A stretch of DNA of 6,313 nucleotides, taken from contig CAKMZE010000073.1 of assembly GCA_929200295.1 (NCBI GenBank), forward strand, positions 1 to 6,313, read 5' to 3'. Both the position numbers and the translations under genes were made by a program. The DNA comes from an uncultured Alphaproteobacteria bacterium. Its GTDB lineage: Bacteria; Pseudomonadota; Alphaproteobacteria; Rhodobacterales; Rhodobacteraceae. Position 1 is the first letter of the stretch, and each line of letters begins with the position of its first letter. The notes beneath the pieces were generated by a model, which had not been told where the DNA came from, did no database searches, and worked only from the letters and a program-made list of their open reading frames with translations. Of the stretch, positions 1 through 4,946 are shown one piece after another.

Positions 1-92
1 TGGTGGTCTTGTCTGGGGGGCTGGCCCCCAGTGGTGGTCTTGTCTGGGGGGCTGGCCCCCAGGTGTCGCATTGTCGGGGGGCTAGCCCCCAG
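1..92. repeat. Three GC-rich hairpin repeat units (two exact 31-bp tandem copies plus one diverged)
   Basis: Positions 1-31 and 32-62 are identical 31-bp units. Each ends in the 19-nt hairpin CTGGGGGGCTGGCCCCCAG (13-31 and 44-62), with a 7-bp stem and a 5-nt loop. A third, diverged unit (63-92) carries GGGGGCTAGCCCCC (77-90), a perfect 14-bp palindrome, where copies 1 and 2 have one central mismatch. The array lies just after the stop of the minus-strand isomerase gene. It could weaken or end transcription, or stabilise mRNA 3' ends, but no hairpin is followed by a T-tract, so it is not a classical intrinsic terminator. From memory, similar GGGGGCTGGCCCCC-type elements are common between genes in Rhodobacteraceae and behave like REP elements; this was not checked. 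The array starts at the window edge and may extend further left. Confidence 0.85.
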
Positions 93-100
93 AAACAAAC

Positions 101-697
101 TTATATCTGACCTGACAAATGCGCCTCAAGATCCGCAAGGCGATCCTCGCCCCAGAACATCTCGCCACTATCAACAACAAAGAAGGGCGCACCGAAAACA
201 CCTGCGTTAATCCCGTCCTCAAGGTTCGCCGCATAGGTTTCTGCACTGCTCATCATGCGCTTGTCCGCAAGATCTGCATCAAATCCCGCTTGCGTGAGGC
301 ACTCACGAATAATGTCATCTTCGGCGATGTTCTTCTCTTCTGCCCAGCACGCGCGCGTGACACCTGCCACAAGGGCTGCCACATCACCGCCTGCAGCTTG
401 GGCTGCAATAATTGCATACGAGGCTGGCGCGCCATTGGTTGGCCAATGCGCAGGCTTTTGCTGGATTGGCATCTCAGCCAACGCGGCCCGTCTGCGCAAT
501 TCTTGCAAACGGTATGTTTGCCTGTTTGGGTGGCGATCCTTGGGTGGCACGCCGCCTGTGCGTGCAAACAGCTGCATGATATCAAGCGGCTTATAGGTCA
601 GCGTGGCACCATGTCGTGCGGCGATCTCTGCCGGACGGGTCCCGCACAGATAGGTAAAGGGGGAGAGCGTTGCAAAGTAGTAATCAATATGAGCCAT
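101..697 (-). CDS. 2-hydroxychromene-2-carboxylate isomerase-like protein (DsbA-fold, kappa-GST family)
   Basis: A 198-residue protein of the usual length for the HCCA isomerase/kappa-class glutathione transferase family. NahD-type members interconvert 2-hydroxychromene-2-carboxylate and a hydroxybenzylidenepyruvate with glutathione in naphthalene degradation. Visible evidence: an N-terminal thioredoxin strand followed by SPFTYL (residues 12-17), where Ser12 matches the glutathione-activating serine; a helical insertion (about 40-150); GVFGAPFF (167-174) with the thioredoxin-fold cis-proline at Pro171; and FWGEDRL (181-187) near the C-terminus. No signal peptide is seen, so it is probably cytoplasmic. 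The start is supported by AAAAGG 7 nt upstream (705-710). No aromatic-degradation genes lie nearby, so the natural substrate is unknown; many family members in non-degraders are named by homology only. It is divergent from prs across a 115-nt gap. Family is confident, exact reaction is not. Confidence 0.88.
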   Translation of the reverse strand: MAHIDYYFATLSPFTYLCGTRPAEIAARHGATLTYKPLDIMQLFARTGGVPPKDRHPNRQTYRLQELRRRAALAEMPIQQKPAHWPTNGAPASYAIIAAQAAGGDVAALVAGVTRACWAEEKNIAEDDIIRECLTQAGFDADLADKRMMSSAETYAANLEDGINAGVFGAPFFVVDSGEMFWGEDRLADLEAHLSGQI

Positions 698-731
698 TTC
701 ACTGCCTTTTCATCATGCGGAACTATGCGCA

Positions 732-759
732 AACCTAGCGGTGTGCTAGGCGGTGTCAA
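732..759 (-). promoter_or_regulatory. Putative sigma70-type promoter for the isomerase-like gene
   Basis: On the minus strand TTGACA (754-759) matches the consensus -35 exactly. A 16-nt spacer leads to TAGGTT (732-737), a partial -10 keeping the TA...T positions. The predicted start site would leave a leader of roughly 25-30 nt before the ATG at 697, with the ribosome binding site inside it. This is inferred from motif match and position only. No equally clear plus-strand promoter for prs was found in the same gap. Confidence 0.5.
734..750. promoter_or_regulatory. Perfect 6-bp inverted repeat overlapping the divergent promoter region
   Basis: CCTAGC (734-739), a 5-nt loop GGTGT (740-744) and GCTAGG (745-750) form a perfect inverted repeat. 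It fills the spacer and overlaps the -10 of the putative minus-strand promoter, which is where a repressor would act. It could equally be a chance palindrome. No regulator gene is adjacent and the site is not one I recognise. Confidence 0.35.
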
Positions 760-812
760 CGGATCGATTCCGATAACTGTCTATTTCCCTTCTGCCAGAG
801 GATTACACTTAA

Positions 813-1829
813 ATGGCCATTTTAAACGAACCAAAGCTGATTTCAGGTAATGCGAACTCGCCTCTTGCCGCGCAGGTGGCCAAACGTATGACAATGCACC
901 GCGGACGGTCCGTCTCGCTTGTTGACGCGCGGGTTGAGCGGTTCAATGACAGTGAGATTTTTGTTGAGGTGTTTGAGAATGTGCGCGGTGAGGATATGTT
1001 TATTATCCAGCCCACCTCGAACCCCGCAAATGACAACCTGATGGAGCTTTTGGTCATCGCAGATGCGCTCCGCCGCTCTTCTGCGTCACGCATTACGGCT
1101 GTGATCCCTTATTTCGGCTATGCACGGCAGGATCGCCGCTCAAAAGCGCGTACGCCGATCACAGCCAAGCTTGTGGCGAATATGATTGTTGAAGCTGGTG
1201 TTGAACGCATCCTCACGCTTGATTTGCACGCCACGCAGATCCAGGGCTTTTTTGATATCCCTGTGGATAACCTCTATGCTAGCCCGATTTATGCGCTAGA
1301 TGTGATGCACCATTTCAAGGACCAGCGTGACGAGATCATGGTGGTCTCACCGGACGTTGGCGGTGTTGCGCGCGCGCGTGACCTGGCGCAACGGATTGGC
1401 GCGCCGCTCTCAATCGTTGATAAGCGTCGCGGTAAGCCCGGTGAGGTGGCTGAAATGACCGTCATCGGTGACGTCAAAGACCGCACCTGTCTGATCGTGG
1501 ATGATATCGTCGATACAGCTGGCACATTATGCAAAGCCGCCGAAGTGCTCATGGAGCATGGTGCGAAAGAAGTGCACGCCTATATTACGCATGGGGTTCT
1601 ATCGCAGCCTGCCGTCGCGCGGGTCAGTAAATCTGTCATGAAAAACCTTGTCATCACAGACACGATCCTCCCGACAGAAGAGGTCAAGAGCTGCAAGAAT
1701 ATCCGTATTGTCCCAACCGCACCGATGTTTGCACAAGCGATCCTAAACACCTCAAACGGCACATCGGTATCATCTTTGTTTGATCATCATACGCTTGGGC
1801 CCATTTATGAGGGCATGTACCAAGGCTAG
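813..1829 (+). CDS. prs: Ribose-phosphate pyrophosphokinase (PRPP synthase, class I)
   Basis: Makes 5-phosphoribosyl 1-diphosphate from ATP and ribose 5-phosphate in the cytoplasm, feeding purine, pyrimidine, NAD, histidine and tryptophan synthesis. At 338 residues it is somewhat longer than the roughly 315 of enteric and Bacillus enzymes. Motifs in order: FNDSE (44-48) in the N-terminal half; YARQDRR (103-109), the ATP-binding stretch; DLHA (137-140) with the metal/ATP-contacting His139; the flexible catalytic loop IVDKRR (201-206); and the PRPP-binding loop VDDIVDTAGTL (229-239), which binds ribose 5-phosphate. VSSLFD (319-324) is the typical C-terminal signature. The ATG at 813 is preceded by AGAGGA (797-802) at 10-nt spacing. 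It is transcribed away from the isomerase-like gene and towards the lectin-like gene, with only 22 nt between the two stop codons. No frameshift or missing active-site residue is seen. Confidence 0.97.
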   Translation: MAILNEPKLISGNANSPLAAQVAKRMTMHRGRSVSLVDARVERFNDSEIFVEVFENVRGEDMFIIQPTSNPANDNLMELLVIADALRRSSASRITAVIPYFGYARQDRRSKARTPITAKLVANMIVEAGVERILTLDLHATQIQGFFDIPVDNLYASPIYALDVMHHFKDQRDEIMVVSPDVGGVARARDLAQRIGAPLSIVDKRRGKPGEVAEMTVIGDVKDRTCLIVDDIVDTAGTLCKAAEVLMEHGAKEVHAYITHGVLSQPAVARVSKSVMKNLVITDTILPTEEVKSCKNIRIVPTAPMFAQAILNTSNGTSVSSLFDHHTLGPIYEGMYQG

Positions 1830-1851
1830 CTGCATTCATCACAATCCGCGC

Positions 1852-2202
1852 TTAAGTAAGAACCCAATCATCCTCGTGATGAAGCTCACCAATCGCCTGC
1901 CAAGCAACACGCGCACGCGCGATTTTCGTATCCTGCCATGTCCGTAGCGTGATATCAAAACCCGTTGTTGTGATATTTTCAGGCTTAAGATCAAAGCGCA
2001 TATTTGTGCCTTGATCTATATCCAGCAAGCTAAAACCCACAGACACAGCTGGAGGTGTACGATAGACTGCGGAGAAAACAATCGGCATGCTTCTTTTACG
2101 GTCGCCAGTGCCAGCCCACATGGCACCATTATTCTCGCAATCAGAAAGCAACATCACATCGCCATGATCGATCCCAATCAGAGCATGATCCAAACGTATC
2201 AT
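1852..2202 (-). CDS. H-type lectin domain protein
   Basis: A 116-residue protein whose central part, about residues 40-105, fits the H-type lectin fold known from Helix pomatia agglutinin and the discoidin C-terminal domain. The visible pattern is IVFSAVYRTPPAVSVG (41-56), the 'F...PP.V.VG' opening, then LLDID and TNMR (59-69), NITTTGFDI (76-84), W89-Q-D and VAWQAIG (99-105), the closing 'W.A.G'. In eukaryotes this domain binds N-acetylgalactosamine; in bacteria its role is largely unknown. No signal peptide or membrane segment is seen, so the product looks cytoplasmic. The ATG at 2202 is preferred because AGAGGG lies 9 nt upstream. The longer in-frame start at 2271 would place the start codon inside the terminator of the atp operon and add 23 residues unlike the family. 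I recall similar small genes beside atpC in other roseobacters, but did not verify it. Confidence 0.82.
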   Translation of the reverse strand: MIRLDHALIGIDHGDVMLLSDCENNGAMWAGTGDRKRSMPIVFSAVYRTPPAVSVGFSLLDIDQGTNMRFDLKPENITTTGFDITLRTWQDTKIARARVAWQAIGELHHEDDWVLT

Positions 2203-2211
2203 CGCATTTAT

Positions 2212-2217
2212 CCCTCT
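2212..2217 (-). promoter_or_regulatory. Ribosome binding site that sets the lectin-like gene start
   Basis: AGAGGG on the minus strand, 9 nt before the ATG at 2202. It decides between that start and the upstream in-frame ATG at 2271, which has no comparable site free of the terminator hairpin. Confidence 0.65.
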
Positions 2218-2269
2218 GCTTGCGACACAAGCTAATCGGGAAACGTAATGAATTGGTTTGCCAAACATC

Positions 2270-2295
2270 AAAAAGGCCCCAAATGGAGCCTTTTT
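2270..2295 (-). terminator. Intrinsic terminator of the atp operon (potentially bidirectional)
   Basis: AAAAAGGC (2270-2277) pairs with GCCTTTTT (2288-2295). Inside the stem there is one C/A mismatch, two further C-G pairs and an AAAT loop. In the minus-strand direction the hairpin ends in a run of five T, 30 nt beyond the atpC stop, as expected for the end of the operon. A-runs and T-runs flank both sides, so it could also stop plus-strand transcripts coming from prs. It separates atpC from the lectin-like gene, which therefore needs readthrough or its own promoter; I found no convincing promoter in the roughly 67 nt between them. Confidence 0.85.
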
Positions 2296-2325
2296 AATTC
2301 AAATGCTAGAAATTAGCGGTCGTGA

Positions 2326-2751
2326 TCAGTCTGCGGATGACAGCCCGATATGTCCGCCCATCGCGACCATGTCGGAAATCAGCTTTGCCGCGTCATCAAC
2401 AGGGCCTGGCTCATTTTCAAACGTGTCTTGCGCTGTTGCGTAGGCTGCTTTCGCGTCTTCGACCATCGCATTAAAGCTGTCTTGCGTCACTTCATCTTTG
2501 GGAAGCGCGCGTTCGGCCAAAACAGAAACGCCAGAGGCTGTGATCTCGGCAAAGCCGCCGATTACAACATATTCATCCGCACCGCCATCATGCACAACGC
2601 GCACAACGCCGGGGCGTAATGTTGTGATCGTCGGCGCATGGCCTGCCATCGCAGTCATATCGCCATCAGCACCCGGGATTTGCACCTCGGATGCTGCCAA
2701 AGACGCCAAGCGGCGTTCGGGCGAGACCAGATCGAATTGTAGATTTGCCAT
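2326..2751 (-). CDS. atpC: ATP synthase F1 epsilon subunit
   Basis: Epsilon is part of the central stalk of F1Fo ATP synthase on the cytoplasmic face of the membrane, where it joins gamma to the c-ring and can inhibit ATP hydrolysis. The 141-residue protein opens with the N-terminal beta-sandwich, including FDLVSPER (6-13), the conserved GADGDMTAMAGHAPTITTLRPG (27-48) and VVIGGFAEI (62-70), then VSVLAERA (75-82). The remaining region, about 85-135, is the helical C-terminal part in the usual place for the regulatory hairpin. Length is normal for alphaproteobacteria. AAGGAG (2760-2765) lies 8 nt before the ATG, in the 22-nt gap after atpD. It is the last gene of the operon and is followed by a strong terminator. 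No defects are visible. Confidence 0.95.
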   Translation of the reverse strand: MANLQFDLVSPERRLASLAASEVQIPGADGDMTAMAGHAPTITTLRPGVVRVVHDGGADEYVVIGGFAEITASGVSVLAERALPKDEVTQDSFNAMVEDAKAAYATAQDTFENEPGPVDDAAKLISDMVAMGGHIGLSSAD

Positions 2752-2773
2752 ATTGGCTACTCCTTAAATCCGA

Positions 2774-4027
2774 TTAAGCGGCGTCTGCCGCCATTTTTTC
2801 GGCTTTGGCTTTCACTTCTTCAATGCCACCGACCATGTAGAACGCACCTTCGGGAAGGTGATCATACTCGCCAGCAACCACTGCTTTAAAGGATGAGATC
2901 GTATCCTCGATCGGCACCTGCACACCAGGAGAGCCCGTGAATACCTCAGCCACGTCAAACGGCTGTGACAAGAAGCGTTCGATCTTACGTGCGCGGGCAA
3001 CGGTCAGCTTATCATCCTCAGACAATTCATCCATCCCGAGGATCGCGATGATATCTTGCAACGATTTGTAACGCTGCAGCATCTGCTGAACGTCAGCGGC
3101 AACACCGTAATGCTCTTCGCCCACAATCGCAGGATCAAGCAGACGTGATGTGGAATCAAGCGGGTCAACAGCAGGGTAAATGCCCTTTTCTGAGATCGCA
3201 CGGTTCAAAACCGTTGTCGCATCAAGGTGCGCAAAGGATGTGGCTGGCGCAGGGTCAGTCAAGTCATCCGCAGGCACATAGATCGCCTGAACAGACGTGA
3301 TCGAGCCGTTCTTCGTCGATGTAATCCGTTCTTGCATCGCGCCCATATCGGTGGCCAGTGTTGGCTGGTAGCCCACCGCTGATGGAATACGGCCAAGAAG
3401 CGCTGACACCTCAGAACCGGCCTGCGTAAAGCGGAAGATGTTATCAACAAAGAACAGAACATCTGTACCAGAGCTGTCACGAAACGATTCCGCCATTGTC
3501 AGACCTGACAAGGCAACACGCATACGCGCACCCGGAGGCTCGTTCATCTGGCCATAAACCAGTGCCACTTTTGATTTGGTCAGATCATCTGCGTTGATAA
3601 CGCCTGATTCAATGAATTCGTAGTAAAGGTCGTTGCCTTCACGGGTCCGCTCACCCACACCCGCGAACACTGAGTAACCAGAGTGCACTTTGGCGATGTT
3701 GTTGATCAGCTCCTGAATAAGAACTGTCTTACCCACACCCGCACCACCAAAGAGGCCGATTTTACCGCCCTTTGCATATGGAGCCAGCAGGTCGATCACT
3801 TTGATCCCTGTCTCAAGCACCTCAGAAGCAGTTGACTGCTGCTCGAACGCAGGCGCATCTGCGTGGATTGAGCGGCGCTCTTGCTCGCCGATGTCACCTT
3901 TTTCGTCAACGGGGTCACCGACAACGTTCATGATACGACCAAGCGTCGCATCACCCACTGGCACGGTGATCGGGCCATCTGTGTCACGAACCTCTTGACC
4001 GCGGACCAGACCTTCGGTCGAGTCCAT
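2774..4027 (-). CDS. atpD: ATP synthase F1 beta subunit, N-terminal ~57 residues missing
   Basis: Beta is the catalytic subunit of F1, which makes ATP at three alpha/beta interfaces. The 417-residue frame from ATG 4027 matches canonical residues about 58-474. Intact motifs, in local numbering: VPVG (22-25); Walker A GGAGVGKT (94-101); GERTREG (125-131) with catalytic Glu126; Walker B LFFVDN (191-196); DELSEDD (333-339). The C-terminus ends normally. What is missing is most of the N-terminal crown beta-barrel, the part that usually begins MAN-GK and reads VIGAVVDVQF. Only 24 nt separate the atpG stop (4052-4054) from ATG 4027. GGAG (4043-4046) is 15 nt from that ATG but 6 nt from an in-frame ATT (4034-4036), the place a normal start codon would occupy. 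Upstream codons in frame read T-P-E-K-T-I-I-A-M, so homology resumes at about canonical Ile56. It may be a true deletion, a second non-functional copy, or an assembly error. Identity is certain; functionality is doubtful. Confidence 0.9.
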   Translation of the reverse strand: MDSTEGLVRGQEVRDTDGPITVPVGDATLGRIMNVVGDPVDEKGDIGEQERRSIHADAPAFEQQSTASEVLETGIKVIDLLAPYAKGGKIGLFGGAGVGKTVLIQELINNIAKVHSGYSVFAGVGERTREGNDLYYEFIESGVINADDLTKSKVALVYGQMNEPPGARMRVALSGLTMAESFRDSSGTDVLFFVDNIFRFTQAGSEVSALLGRIPSAVGYQPTLATDMGAMQERITSTKNGSITSVQAIYVPADDLTDPAPATSFAHLDATTVLNRAISEKGIYPAVDPLDSTSRLLDPAIVGEEHYGVAADVQQMLQRYKSLQDIIAILGMDELSEDDKLTVARARKIERFLSQPFDVAEVFTGSPGVQVPIEDTISSFKAVVAGEYDHLPEGAFYMVGGIEEVKAKAEKMAADAA

Positions 4028-4042
4028 TGCGATAATGGTCTT

Positions 4043-4046
4043 CTCC
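4043..4046 (-). promoter_or_regulatory. Shine-Dalgarno sequence of atpD, now misplaced relative to ATG
   Basis: GGAG in the short atpG-atpD spacer. The spacing is 6 nt to ATT (4034-4036) and 15 nt to the first ATG (4025-4027). The ordinary spacing to a non-ATG codon suggests the original atpD start codon stood at or next to 4034-4036, and that the sequence after it was lost. Confidence 0.55.
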
Positions 4047-4051
4047 GGGGT

Positions 4052-4924
4052 CTAGAGCGCTTCCGCGCCCGAAATAATTTCAATCAGCTCGTTGGTGATC
4101 ACAGCCTGACGCGAGCGGTTATACTCGATCGTCAACTTATCAATCATCTCACCTGCGTTACGTGTCGCATTGTCCATCGCAGATTGGCGCGCGCCCTGCT
4201 CAGATGCCGCATTTTCAAGCAATGCAGCAAAGATCTGGGTTGAAACGCCACGTGGTAACAGATCAGCGAGGATTGCATCTTCGCTCGGCTCATAATCATA
4301 AAGCGTGGTATCCGCGTCATCTGCCGTCTCAAACTGTGCAGGAATAACCTGCAAAGCAGTCGGATGCTGGGTCACAACATTTTCAAACCGCGAGAAGAAG
4401 ATCGTCGCGATATCGAAATCACCGGCATCAAAACGCCCCAGAACATCCTTTGCGATGCCTTGGGCATCCAGATATCCAACGCGTTTCACTTCGGTCAGGT
4501 CGATATGGCCAACAAAGTGATCACCCAGATCGCGTTTGATCGCATCGCGGCCTTTTTTACCGACGGTCAGAACTTTGACAGTCTTCCCATCAGCCAACAG
4601 CTTTTGTGCATGCTGCCGCGCAAGTTTTGCAATGTTGCCGTTAAAGCCACCGCAAAGCCCACGCTCGGCCGTCATGACGACAAGCAGGTGAACGGTGTCA
4701 GAGCCAGTGCCCGACAGCAGCTTTGGTGCAGAGGCAGAGCCTGCCGCACCAGACGCAAGCCCGGCCATCACGGCATTAAACCGTTCTGTATAAGGGCGCG
4801 CAGATTCAGCTGCGTCTTGCGCACGGCGCAGTTTCGCAGCAGCGACCATCTGCATCGCTTTGGTGATCTTCCGCGTGGATTTCACGCTTTCGATCCGGTT
4901 TTTGAGGTCCTTAAGACTAGGCAT
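4052..4924 (-). CDS. atpG: ATP synthase F1 gamma subunit
   Basis: Gamma is the rotating central shaft of F1 that couples proton flow in Fo to catalysis in the alpha/beta ring. The protein is 290 residues, normal for the Rhodobacteraceae. The N-terminal helix reads MPSLKDLKNRIESVKST then RKITKAMQMVAAAKLRRAQ (18-36), the conserved coiled-coil arm. Residues about 78-93 include the conserved RGLCGG (88-93), and the C-terminal helix carries the family ending ITNELIEIISGAEAL (276-290), whose second arm pairs with the first. AGGAG (4931-4935) is 6 nt before the ATG, in the 22-nt gap after atpA. The gene is complete at both ends, which shows that the loss in the neighbouring atpD starts after the atpG stop. 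That TAG stop is in the same frame as atpD. Confidence 0.96.
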   Translation of the reverse strand: MPSLKDLKNRIESVKSTRKITKAMQMVAAAKLRRAQDAAESARPYTERFNAVMAGLASGAAGSASAPKLLSGTGSDTVHLLVVMTAERGLCGGFNGNIAKLARQHAQKLLADGKTVKVLTVGKKGRDAIKRDLGDHFVGHIDLTEVKRVGYLDAQGIAKDVLGRFDAGDFDIATIFFSRFENVVTQHPTALQVIPAQFETADDADTTLYDYEPSEDAILADLLPRGVSTQIFAALLENAASEQGARQSAMDNATRNAGEMIDKLTIEYNRSRQAVITNELIEIISGAEAL

Positions 4925-4946
4925 AAGGTGCTCCTATCTCAAAGAA

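Noticed and set aside
1..92. CRISPR array
   Set aside because: The exact copies are contiguous with no variable spacers of regular length, there are only three units, and no cas genes are nearby.
119..850. A 243-codon plus-strand open frame opposite the isomerase-like gene and running into prs
   Set aside because: It is antisense to a gene with clear family motifs, overlaps the well-supported prs start, and its translation is rich in Cys, Arg and His without any domain I recognise.
1794..1824. Possible hairpin (CTTGG-GCCC ... GGGC ... CCAAG) at the 3' end of prs as its terminator
   Set aside because: The stem is interrupted by a 5-nt bulge, lies inside the coding region and has no T-tract. 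The terminator at 2270-2295 is bidirectional but lies far beyond prs, so the way prs transcription ends is not resolved.
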